A DNA stretch of 64,000 nt from contig NC_072801.1 in assembly GCF_028583425.1 (NCBI RefSeq), forward strand, positions 65,301,766-65,365,765, read 5' to 3'. This DNA is from Eublepharis macularius. Its lineage: Eukaryota > Chordata > Lepidosauria > Squamata > Eublepharidae. This document shows positions 55,601-64,000 of the stretch, in pieces; the first letter of the stretch is position 1, and each line of letters begins with the position of its first letter. The notes below the pieces were generated by a model. That model saw only the letters and a list, made by a program, of their open reading frames with translations, had not been told where the DNA came from and made no database searches. The translations under genes and the position numbers were made by a program.

Positions 55601-57055
55601 AGAGTCTTGCCTGAGGGGAATTTTCAAAACACAAACCTCATTTTTCCTTCTGCCAAAAAAGAGAAGTTCACAGAACTTGCCTCACAAGATTGTTGTGGTA
55701 ATAAAATTGGTTGGTGGTCAGGATTATAACCAGAGCAAAATTAGGGTCCAATAGCATCGTAAAAACCAACTAGATTTCCAGGGTACGAGCTTTCGAAAGT
55801 CAAAACTCCCTTCAAGTTGGACTCTCAAAAGCTTATACCATGGAAATCTAGTTGGTCTTTGAAGTGGTGCTACTGGACCCGAATCTTGCTCTTCTACTGT
55901 AGACCAACACAGCTACCCACCTGAAACTAGGATTATAATCACACACTTTGGTTCTTGGAAAATAAAACATAGTTATACAAAATTGAAGTTCTCCACTGAG
56001 GTAACCCTAGTATTATACAACTGGGGAAATGGATAGGTAAAAAACAGTAAAGAGCCCAGTAGCACCTTTAAGACTAACCAACTTTACTGTAGCATAAGCT
56101 TTCGAGAATCACAGTTCTCTTCATCAGATGCAATTGTCAGGTTAAAGATCCAGAGGAGTTAGCTGTGTTAGTCTGTAGTAGCAAAATCAAAAAGAGTCCA
56201 GTAGCACCTTTAAGACTAACCAATTTTATTGCAGCATAAGCTTTCGAGAATCAAGTTCTCTTCGTCAGATGCCTGATACAAACTGGTCAAATACAGAAGA
56301 GGAGGGATTGTCAGGTTGTGGTTCTCGAAAGCTTATGCTACAGTAAAGTTGGTTAGTCTTAAAGGTGCTACTGGACTCTTTTCTATTTTTGCTACTACAG
56401 ACTAACAGGGCTAATTCCTCTGGTAAAAAATAGTAGATGATCAGGGAGTGGAAAAACTCACATTATGTAATCTGCCTTGAGTCTCAGTGAGAAAGGCAAA
56501 CTATAAATGACAATTAAACAAACAAATAAATAAAAGAATGGGAAACTCATAATTTTTTTTAAAGCGCCTCTTGATGCTTTTCCTGAGCAGTAGCACAAGA
56601 GGTAGACATTTAGTACCTGAAGCTTTTCCTGGCAGAGACCAAACCATGGAAATAAGGTTGCCAACTCTGGGTTGGAAAATTCCTGGAGATTTGGGAATGG
56701 ACCCTGAGGAGGGCAGGGTCTGGGGGAAGAAAGGAAACCTCAGAGGGATATAATGCCAGAGTCCACCCTCCAAAGCAGCCATTTTTTTCCAGGGGAACTG
56801 TTCTCTTTATCCAGTAGTGCTAGGAGGTCTCCAGCTCCCACCTAGAAGTTGGCAACCCTAGGTCGAACCGGGGAGAGGTGGACTCAGGCGAGGGAGGGGA
56901 CAGGCTGCTACGTGAGCAGAGAGAATGAAGAGCAACCAGCGGGGCAAGGAAGGAATGGGGGAGGGCGGAGCCAAGAGACCGTTGTGGGCGTGGCCGGGCG
57001 CGCGAAAAGGGGGCCAACCGCTCACCTCTCGCAGCTCGAGCGTTCGATCCCTCAT
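43605..57055 (-). CDS. STX4: Syntaxin-4, plasma-membrane Qa-SNARE (301 aa)
   Basis: Ten coding exons join in frame: 57026-57055, 51061-51171, 50395-50494, 49983-50057, 49702-49772, 49482-49590, 44998-45074, 44768-44905, 44206-44316, 43605-43688. All introns are GT-AG. The product has 301 residues (human 297). Residues 1-10 ([10 protein letters not shown]) are the N-peptide that binds Munc18c. The Habc region includes [11 protein letters not shown] (about 70-80), diagnostic of STX4. The SNARE motif runs about 195-260 with the ionic-layer Gln at 237 ([12 protein letters not shown]), split between exons 8 and 9. A single C-terminal membrane anchor covers about 277-301. By family it pairs with SNAP-23 and VAMP partners to fuse vesicles with the plasma membrane. 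It lies tail-to-tail with the perforin array. Confidence 0.96.
45140..45315 (-). repeat. MIR-like SINE in STX4 intron 6
   Basis: In reverse it shows 'cacttgcccaaggtcaccctgtaag' and a tRNA-like head ending near 45310 ('ctaaccattatactacgctgg'). Confidence 0.55.
45514..45525. promoter_or_regulatory. CTCF-like core motif in STX4 intron 6
   Basis: GCCATCTAGTGG matches the CTCF core GCCMYCTRSTGG at every position. A 12-base match alone is weak evidence of binding. Confidence 0.35.
46500..46663 (-). mobile_element. Solo Penelope-like terminal repeat in STX4 intron 6
   Basis: A 164-bp insertion is flanked by the 8-bp duplication TGTGGAAA (46492-46499 and 46664-46671). It is the same family as 4227-4530. 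On the - strand, which is the sense strand of STX4, it carries CTGAAGA, a 6-bp helix with a 7-base loop, and GAAAC-GTC-AGG (46587-46625): a hammerhead-like arrangement with one extra base. Confidence 0.7.
47610..47640. repeat. TG/CA microsatellite
   Basis: GT repeats meet TA and then (CA)n, giving an alternating purine-pyrimidine, partly self-complementary tract. Confidence 0.85.
49013..49030. repeat. Perfect 18-bp palindrome in STX4 intron 6
   Basis: TCTTCGAAATTTCGAAGA reads the same on both strands. No known site is recognised. Confidence 0.8.
51826..51850. repeat. CA microsatellite in STX4 intron 1
   Basis: It is a short (CA)n tract interrupted near its end ('acacacaaacac'). Confidence 0.8.
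52009..52245 (+). repeat. tRNA-derived SINE (squamate type), copy 3
   Basis: The head is 'gagtcagtttggtgtagtgg', the B box is GGTTTGATTCC, and the tail is 'gggctgtatataaatcaaatg' plus GTT. It lies in STX4 intron 1, antisense to the gene. Confidence 0.8.
52250..55737. other. STX4 intron 1, mostly unclassified
   Basis: The sequence is AT-rich. An L2/SINE-like 3' end in reverse ('ccgccttttctcactgagactc') lies at about 53520-53650. The stretches 53925-54050 and 54505-54650 repeat each other closely ('gattctctgcagttct', 'gttgatgc...agggttgatgcag'), which is a small local duplication. No exon is seen. Confidence 0.5.
55738..56422. repeat. Cluster of four or more 'agtagcacctttaagactaacc' repeats
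   Basis: An inverted pair lies at 55738-55925, then copies on the - strand at about 56046-56145 and 56150-56275, and one on the + strand at about 56285-56422. Each shows 'ctgatgaagagaac...ttctcgaaagctta' on its own sense strand. They look like retroelement terminal repeats of uncertain class. Confidence 0.6.
56655..56862. mobile_element. hAT-like MITE ('gttgccaact' family)
   Basis: Ends 'aaggttgccaactctgggttgg' and 'gaagttggcaacccta' are complementary. It lies just inside STX4 intron 1, next to the CpG island. Confidence 0.75.
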
Positions 57056-57480
57056 AGCGTCTCCTTTTTTTTCCCTTCACACCCCGGGGACGAAGCGACA
57101 CAGAGGGGAGGGGGGAATAGAATGAAGGGAAAGGATCAACTGCGCAGGCGCAGCCAAGGTGCGCGCTCTCTTTTTCTCTCCTACCCCGCCCGTCTTTTGA
57201 CTCCGCCTCCTCCCCATGCCTGGCGGCCGCGCGGTACGCAGGCGCAAACCAAACTCCTCCTTTCCCATCACCTCAGCCAATGGGGAGGGGGAAGAGGCGT
57301 GCCGCCCGAACTCGTTCGGGTCTTTCCGTTAACCGGAATGATCGCGTTTAGGACGGGAGGGCGTAAGAAGGATATAAGATCCCCTCCCACGGTGGAAGGA
57401 AGTTTTAAAAACCGGAAGCGTCTCTGCCAGAGAATGAATGACTTCAATATGGCCACTGCCGGAAGTCATTCATAGAGTCA
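56865..57480 (-). promoter_or_regulatory. STX4 CpG-rich promoter
   Basis: A GC- and CpG-rich block surrounds the STX4 start codon at 57055. Upstream of it (higher coordinates) lie NRF1-like TGCGCAGGCGCA (57141-57152) and TACGCAGGCGCA (57235-57246), a CCAAT box (57277-57281), and ETS-like CCGGAAG (57412-57418 and 57459-57465). This is a TATA-less housekeeping-type promoter by appearance. Whether it also fires in the + direction is not visible. Confidence 0.75.
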
Positions 57481-58137
57481 TGTGGCTGGTAGAGTGTCGC
57501 GCCTGCCTATCTCTAGTTTTTACCATTGAATCGTCTTCTTTTAACAATATGCGGCTCTCTACTCCGTATTTTAATTATATTAAATAGGTACTGTAAAATT
57601 GGCTTTTATATATTTATGCCTTAGGAAGGTTTTTTTTTTAAAGTCAGTGTCAGTTTTATCTTTGCTTATATTTTAAATAAATATTATTATTTACTGAAAT
57701 ACCTTTGAAATTAGCGGTACTGACTCACACTGTGTAATCTGCCTTGAATCTCAGCGAGAAAGGCAGACTATAAATAACACAAAATAAAATGGCAGAAACC
57801 AGTAAACAGTAGTTTCCCCTTGCTACTGTGAATACTGGTACTTGTCCTGTCTGACTTTCAGTTGTATGGTAAGGAAGTGAAACTTTTCTCACAGTATTTG
57901 AGGCTGGGGAAAGCCCCACCTGCTGAGTGTTTGCTTGTCGCCCTGCTCCTTCAGCAGTGTTTCCCAACCAGAGTGCTGTGGAATTCTGGAAATCCTCAGG
58001 ACATTGTCAAGTTTTCTCTGAGAAATTGTGGAATGACTAAATACATAAATAGAAAATACTATGAAAAGTTCCAAATATCATGGTTAATATGTTTATGTAA
58101 GGTGACACACACATGAATACACTTTCTTGACAATTCA
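57481..58137. other. Non-coding flank of STX4 promoter
   Basis: The sequence is AT-rich. It includes an L2/SINE-like end at about 57730-57790 ('ctgccttgaatctcagcgag'). No gene is seen. Confidence 0.5.
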
Positions 58138-58394
58138 GAGCCAGTTTAGCGTAGTGGTTAAGAGCAGCAGAACTCTAATCTGGAGAGCCTGTTTTGATTC
58201 CTCACTCCTCCACTTGAAGCCAGCTGGGTGACCTTGGGTCAGTCACAGCTCTCTCAGGACTCTCTTAGCCCCACCCGCCTCACAGGGTGATTGTCATGAG
58301 GATAACAAGACACTTTGTAAACTGCTCTGAGTGGGTGTTAAGTTGTCCTGGAAGGCAGTATATAAATTGAATGTTATTTTTAATGTTATTATAG
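58138..58394 (+). repeat. tRNA-derived SINE (squamate type), copy 4
   Basis: The head is 'gagccagtttagcgtagtgg', the body 'gggtgaccttgggtcagtca', and the tail 'ggcagtatataaattgaatg'. The B box is slightly altered. Confidence 0.8.
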
Positions 58395-60430
58395 GTGAGT
58401 AGCTGTGCTGGTCTGCAGTAGAGAACAGGAACTGGAAAAATTAATTTAGGGGTTCCTTCAAGGGGAAAAAGATTGGAAAACTGGGTCTTATAGGGTCTCT
58501 ATATAAGACAAAAAATTAACTGGCAACTCTGCTTCTGTTTACAAAGTAGAAGTTGTCCTCCACCATCTAGCGCTCCACGTCCCTAAAATGTTTAGTTTAG
58601 ATATTGGGGAAAGGCGGGGTGGGGGTGATGACACACAGAAAGGCCAGTAAAAACAGATAACTGTGGACATTAAGTCCTTGAATCCATCATTGGTTCTCTT
58701 GTCCAAAGTTCTCCTGGTGGCCTGTGCTTGAAACTTAATTCTCAGGCTCGCACAGGTCTGGATTGGTGCCATCATGTTACAGAAGGCCCCTCTCCCTGCA
58801 TGAGGTCTTGCGTCAGACATGGAAGGACTTAACAGTGTGTGTAGACCCTTCGTTTACTCCTTATGTAGAAGGGAGAACCTCACATGGGCCAGTGTCCCAG
58901 TGGTTCTTCTGTTAAGCAGATTTTTGGTAGCGTTCTCATTCTACACCTTGTGGGAAAGGTCCATTTTTAGCTAAATCTTAATAGGCCAAAAATGCTTTCT
59001 AAAGAAGGCGGCCTAGGCCACCTCTGTGGTGAGCAGATCGACCAGGTCTCCCTCACAAGGAATTCTCTAGGAAGGAAGTTGCTATGACCAAGTTCTCACA
59101 GTTGTAGATTTCCAGACAAAGGTAAATGATACAGCAATTCTTCCTACAAACAACCTGGGCTGTTATTTTCCCTCTTGCAAACAAGCACTAGATAGCTTGG
59201 TAAGAATTTTACTTTTTGTCCCAGCAAACTCAATTTAAAAAGACTTATTTTCCTTCTGTTTGCTGAAAATCACCTCCGTTTCTTTTCACACTATCTTAAA
59301 TATTTGATTTGTTAGTTAAAGGTCCTCCTTAAAGGTACAGGAGCCTGGCCTCCTTTTGCATCGGATCGTAATATCAGAAATGTGTTGATTTCTGTGGTGG
59401 AAGTAGATCTGTTACCTGGCATGCTAATCCTGGACCAAAAAGGAAAGAGAAAAGGCCTCCATTCCAACGATGGAATTCCATACAGTCCTATTCCGACAGT
59501 AGGAAGTCGGTTGGTTCAGTTTGATTTGTTTGTTTAAAACCAATGGTTGGCGGATGAAAAGTAAAAAATGCTTTAGAAATCCAACCCATCATCTGATGTT
59601 TTCACATTTAATGGTCTCCACCATAAAGGGTGGGATGCAGCCATTTTTTTTTCTTGCAAGCTTCATTTTGTACTTGCAAGCTTCATTTCGTACAATCAGT
59701 ATAAAATATACAGGAATGTCTAGCTTCAGAATCAGGTTTCCTAAAACTGCAGAGGGAATGCCTTTATCTGTATACTGAACTGGCTATCTTTTATTAAGTT
59801 GAGGGAGTCAGGGATGATGACTGGATATTTCCTTGGTGGCAGGCAGATGTTGTCTTAACAGGCTATCTGTCTGCAAAGGGGGGGGGGTTGAATCAGTGTT
59901 CTGCCCATGTGTGTGCATGATTGGGGCTGAAAAAGACAGAGTCTGAATACAGACAAGTAGAGTCAACCTTTGCCTTCATGCCTGCATCGTTAAAAGGCTG
60001 GAAGGTTGAGACGAGTTTGTAACTCAGCTTTCCTGCATGGCTATCAATCAGTTTAAGGAACCCAGTATGATCCGGATTAAAAATGCCTTTAGTTTTTGCA
60101 CGTGCACACCCAAACATGCACCCCAAGAGGAAGCAGCCCAGCAAAGCGCTTTAAATAGAACAGGTGACGTTGGACAAAGAGCTGAGCAGTTTCGCAGGAC
60201 AATCTCCTGCAGTTACCCAGTCTATTGAAATCAGTAGACTTAAATGAGAGAATCATTGCGTAACATTACTAAAAACTTGGCATAACATTACCAAGCCCTT
60301 GCATAGCATCACTAAAATCTAGGCTGCAGTCTGTAGCAATAGGGGGCTGCGCATCAGTCCTGGCTCTTTGGCAGTCTGATGCAGCCTGTGTTACCAGTTG
60401 CGCTGCCTGCTTCGAAAGCCTGGCTTGCAA
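58395..60430. other. Non-coding sequence, no gene seen
   Basis: Short open frames only, none recognisable. There is a G run at about 59878-59886. Confidence 0.45.
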
Positions 60431-61030
60431 TTTATAAATAGATCATTAGAAAGACGCCGCAAGCCTCCAGGGTGCTCGCCTCTCTCACAAGGACCCTGTA
60501 CAGTGGCACAAGTCTGGAACTCCGTGCCTCCCAGGGAAGTGAGCCACAAACCATCCTCTGTTGGGGAGGGGGGAACTTTACATTTTTTTTGCTGCTTTGC
60601 AGGTGGAGGGGGCTCGGCTTTCTGTTGCTAGGCGGCCAGAAGGTGCTTTGGCAGCTCCAGCCGTGCGTCAGGCCAGTCCCTTTGCTGGCATGCCTTGGCA
60701 GCGTGCCCTGGCCGTCTGTGTCAATAGCGCAGCCAGTGACTCAGGAGGTGGCAAAGCTCCGTGACGGGAACAGGGATGAATGGAACCCCGCAGCCAAGGC
60801 CGGGGTGGGGGAGGGGGGTGAAAAGCGTGGCTCGCAGACAGGCCGGCTAGGAAGACTCTTATCCAGCAGGGAGAGGGAGAGGGAGAGAGTGGGTGGGTGG
60901 GTGGAGGGGGCCGTCTACCTGTGAAACGGGCAGGGGACTAGCGGCAGATGGAGGCACAGCTGGGCCAAAGCCGTGCGGTTCACCTCTGACTGCCAGAGTG
61001 TAGAGTCGGCCGGAGTCAGTTTGGTGTGTC
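60431..61030. promoter_or_regulatory. GC-rich, CpG-containing block of unknown role
   Basis: Base composition rises sharply compared with the flanks, with several CpGs, a GA-rich tract (60870-60892) and an AP-1-like TGACTCA at 60737-60743. It could be a promoter or an enhancer, or the first exon of a gene that lies beyond the window. No convincing exon was found. Confidence 0.3.
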
Positions 61031-61061
61031 TGAAATGGAAAATACAAACAGCTACCCCTGA

Positions 61062-61229
61062 TAGGGTTGCCAGCTCTGGGTTGGGAAATTCCTGGAGATT
61101 TGGGGATGCAGCCTGGGAGGGTGGGGTTTGGGAAGAGGAGGGAACCTGAGAATCCCTCCCTCCAAAGCAGCCATTGTCTCCAGAGACAGCTTGGAGATCA
61201 GTTGTAATGCTGGAGGCTGGCAACCCTAT
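61062..61229. mobile_element. hAT-like MITE ('gttgccaact' family)
   Basis: Ends TAGGGTTGCCAGC and GGCAACCCTA are complementary. The interior matches the other copies. Confidence 0.75.
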
Positions 61230-61650
61230 CTCACACGTTGATTCAGATGGGGGGGGCACAAGGTCTCTGGCTCATTTCCTTGGGACTTGCGCAGGAGAAC
61301 TTCCGCAGCAGGGGATTGCTCTCCCGCCTCCGTTGTGGTGCTCAGAGTCATGCCCGCCGCCCGCCATGCCCGAGGCAGCTTGCCTGCTAAGGCTTTAGCC
61401 AAAGGGGATGGGGGGTGGCTCTTCTCGTGGCGTCCAACTGCAATCCCTCCGCATGAGTTGTGCATTTTTGGCGCTTGGCCTGGCATGCCATTTAATCTTC
61501 AGGAAATTATTCCTGGCCAGTTGGGATGGGAAGTGTCAGTGACACATTTTTCTTGCAGCAACGGAAACCTTGTGTGCCAGCTGGACTGACCGGGAGGCCT
61601 GGAGTTGCTGACTCCCAGCAGACTGAAAAGCACAAGTGCCCCTGAAAGGG

Positions 61651-61857
61651 GGTTTGCCAACCTCCAGGGGGTGGCTGGAGATCTCCCAGAATTACCACTG
61701 AACTCCAGGCCACAGAGGTCAGTTCCTCTGGAGGAAAAGGCTGCTTTGGAGGGTGGTCTCCATGGCTTTATAACCCACTGAGCTCCCTCCCCTCCCCAAA
61801 CAGGGTTCACCCCCATAATCTCCAGGAATTTCTCAACCTTATAGCTGGCAACCCTAA
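61651..61857. mobile_element. hAT-like MITE ('gttgccaact' family), opposite orientation
   Basis: It begins 'ggtttgccaacctccagggg' and ends 'agctggcaaccctaagg'. The interior is the complement of the 61062 copy. Confidence 0.75.
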
Positions 61858-62111
61858 GGCTGGCATGAGGTTTCTGAGGGGTGGAGGCAGTGGTTTCTCT
61901 TACGCTGGTTGTAGGGCTTCCCCTCAAAATTTCCACCTCAGCATTACATTCAGTGGAAATAGAGCCATTTTTTAAAGCAAATACAAGTGGTAAGTTTTTA
62001 TAAAGTGGTTTGTGGGGTTCATTGACTTAATTGTGTTGTTCCTCTCTCCATCTCACGACAGTTTCCTCAGGGAATCTACCCTGTGAAGTAGATTAGGCTG
62101 AGAAAAGAATC

Positions 62112-62200
62112 ACAGTGCAATCCTATGCAGAGTTGCTCCAATCTAAAATCATTGTTTTCAATGGGCTTAAGCTGGCGTAAATCTGCACAGGATTGCGGTC
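62112..62200. repeat. Short foldback repeat ('gcaatcctatgcagagt' family)
   Basis: 'cagtgcaatcctatgcagagtt' is answered by 'aaatctgcacaggattgcgg', with 'cattgttttcaatggg' at the centre. Weaker relatives lie near 783-840 and 8006-8075. Confidence 0.6.
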
Positions 62201-62607
62201 ATTAACTGAAGTGGTGGTTTGAATCTGGGTCTCCTTAGTCTAACAGAGTTGTGTAATTTGTCTTTGGTGAGCTAATCTTTTCCAAGAGACTGGGCACAGC
62301 AGCTTTTCTAGACTGGGAGCGAGTTAGCTTCCCCCCCCCCTTTTGTGCTGTTGACATGCATCTGTTAGTTGGCATAGGTGTGTATGGACAGCGGGGATAA
62401 TAAAAACACCATGTGGACTAGAAACCTTTGTTAACTTTCCTGCAAGACTGTTCTTTCTGCTCCATACTGGCTTGCATAGCTTGCTTGATGTGATTTAAGT
62501 AACACATATCCCATTCCCATATGCTCATTTTTTTAAAGGTAAATTGGAACAATAAAAAAGGCACACTATTAATATCCAATAAGATAACAGCAGTAGTTTG
62601 CAGTTCT

Positions 62608-62680
62608 TTGGTTGTCGTGGATTTTCCGGGCTGTATAGCCGTGGTCTTGGCGTGGTCTTTGCAGTTCTTGTTGCAATAGT
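62608..62680 (-). repeat. Degraded Penelope-like terminal fragment
   Basis: 'ttgtcgtggattttccgggctgtatagccgtggtcttgg' matches the outer end of the repeat at 46500-46663. The open frame that starts here and runs to 63128 therefore begins inside a repeat. Confidence 0.6.
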
Positions 62681-63479
62681 TGTTTCCTACCTTTCTGCAG
62701 AAAGACTGGCCTTTGATGCAGAGGATCCATTCAGCTACGTAGATACATTTTTAACAAAATGCTTTATTTATATAATTACAGCCTTACCAGAAGAAAAGAA
62801 GATCCAAGAAGGAGGAGAAAGCTTCAGTACAAGTAAGTTTGGATTTGGGAACAGAAAACCACAGGGAGAACAAATGGACCTCGAGAGATATAAAAGAGGA
62901 AGGATGTGGGATTCAGGGGGCAAAGATTATGATCAGCCACTCTATTTATTGGAGGGCCACTCAGGTGAGGCCAGTGGACTAGAATGTACTCCCCAGAGTG
63001 GGCTATTGGTACCTACCACACATCTTTTCACCCTCTGCGTCATCCATACTTTGTGGGATGGAGAAAAAAAAATGACCAGGTGGGGCTCCTGGCAGGTGCT
63101 GCTCCCTTTTGTACGTCACTTGTTCTGATTTTGGCCTTCTCTCATCCTGATTTTGGCAATCCATGGAAACAGAGCTCAGGGAAGGAACGATAGGCAGGAG
63201 AAAGCCTGGAGCGCAACAAATGGGCAAAAGAAGAATATAGGGAGGAGGGAAGAAGGAACATATAATAACAGCTTCTGTGGGAGACCCGTGACCAGACATT
63301 TCAACTTTTTAAAAGTTAAAAAGCAGCTGGGGGAGGGGCTTGGATCAGGAACATAGTGTGAGGTGAGGGAATTTTAACCCTCTTCTTACAGAAGTTGCCC
63401 CACTAAAGGTGGGAGGCCATGTCAGCCTCCCACCTTTGGGTTGGGGTAGGGGTTCTCCCCACCATTGCACCTTAATGTA
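62681..63479. other. Unclassified, probably retroelement-derived sequence
   Basis: The + strand is open to 63128, but the peptide has no recognisable domain. It leads into a LINE-like 3' end after 63480. Confidence 0.35.
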
Positions 63480-63625
63480 TCGGGTTAATTTATTTCATTA
63501 TTGTTTATTATATGTTGATTTTAGAATTGTTGCTTTCTTGTTTTTATTCATTTTAACTTGTTCACTGCCCAGAGCCCCTGAGGATGGGCGGTTTATAAAT
63601 TGAAATATAATAATAATCTAATAAA
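63480..63625 (+). mobile_element. LINE (CR1/L2-type) 3' end
   Basis: 'gcccagagcccctgaggatgggcggtttataaattg' followed by TAA repeats is the typical 3' end of this LINE group. A similar end is at about 33070-33115. Confidence 0.6.
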
Positions 63626-63884
63626 ACTGTCATTAGCCACAGGAGGAAAAAAGTCCACACTGTACTCATCCACACTGTCCACACTGTACTCATCTCTTTC
63701 CCCTACGGCCACTGTAGCAGCTCCCCAGGGCAATTTCTGTCAGGGAACAGGGGAAGACCCCCTGACCCAGACCAGATGAGGGGTACCTACAACGGCTTTT
63801 TAACATTAAAGAAAATGTAGGGAGATACAGCTGTGGATCTCCCACATAACATATACTTTGGCCCTTATATTAAGTTTATATATG

Positions 63885-64000
63885 TTTTATTTATTTATCT
63901 ATTGTATTCTACACTGCCTTTCTCCCCGATGGGAACCCAAAGCAGCTCGTGTCATTCTTTATCCTCACAACAACCCTGCGAGGTAGGTTAGGCTGAGCGT
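63885..64000 (-). repeat. MIR-like SINE, cut by the window edge
   Basis: In reverse it carries an L2-like tail ('actgcctttctccccgatggg') and then 'caaccctgcgaggtaggttaggctgag'. It continues beyond the window. Confidence 0.65.

Noticed and set aside
43605-57055. Assignment to STX1 or STX3 instead of STX4
   Set aside because: The N-peptide MRDRT, the ATPLPEE block followed by SMKQ, and the [17 protein letters not shown] segment all match syntaxin-4 best as I know these proteins.
56849-57475. 208-codon + strand frame across the STX4 promoter
   Set aside because: A long open frame is expected by chance in a CpG island that has few stop codons; it is antisense to STX4 exon 1 and Arg/Gly-rich.
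62598-63128. 176-codon + strand frame
   Set aside because: It starts inside a degraded Penelope-like repeat and has no recognisable domain.
15-64000. CRISPR array, prophage or bacterial operon
   Set aside because: No regularly spaced repeats; introns, SINEs and a vertebrate SNARE gene show that this is vertebrate nuclear DNA.

Overview
The window is vertebrate genomic DNA, most likely from a squamate reptile and probably a lizard; no species can be named. Genes have GT-AG introns and vertebrate exon layouts. The repeats are squamate-like: tRNA-derived SINEs, SINEs with a 5S rRNA head, L1 and CR1/L2-type LINEs, Penelope-like retroelements (PLEs) and many foldback MITEs of hAT type. Repeat family names come from pattern recognition, not a database search.

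Two host loci can be supported. The first is a tandem array of three perforin-1-like genes on the + strand. Copy 1 (8502-12793) and copy 2 (21766-24298) look intact. Copy 3 (35747-37677) is a decayed fossil of the same gene. Each has the perforin plan: one exon with signal peptide and N-terminal MACPF sequence, then one long exon with the rest of MACPF, a Cys-rich EGF-like module and a C2 domain. Copies 2 and 3 lie in a head-to-tail duplication of about 13 kb (unit A about 13271-26430, unit B about 26431-39690). Copy 1 is older and more diverged. Secreted perforin oligomerises on target membranes in a Ca2+-dependent way to form pores.

The second locus is STX4 (syntaxin-4) on the - strand, 43605-57055. 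Ten coding exons read without a break into 301 residues, starting in a CpG-rich promoter near 57.0-57.5 kb. It is a plasma-membrane Qa-SNARE. It lies tail-to-tail with the perforin array. In humans PRF1 (chromosome 10) and STX4 (chromosome 16) are unlinked, so this neighbourhood differs from the mammalian one.

Between STX4 and perforin unit B is one unidentified exon-like open segment on the - strand (40889-41128). The flanks (1-8.4 kb and 57.5-64 kb) hold repeats and no gene I can support.

The most unusual structures are short PLE-type terminal repeats. One sits in STX4 intron 6 in the sense orientation with 8-bp target duplications; another is a palindromic pair with 10-bp target duplications. 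Both contain a hammerhead-ribozyme-like arrangement that has one extra nucleotide compared with the textbook core.
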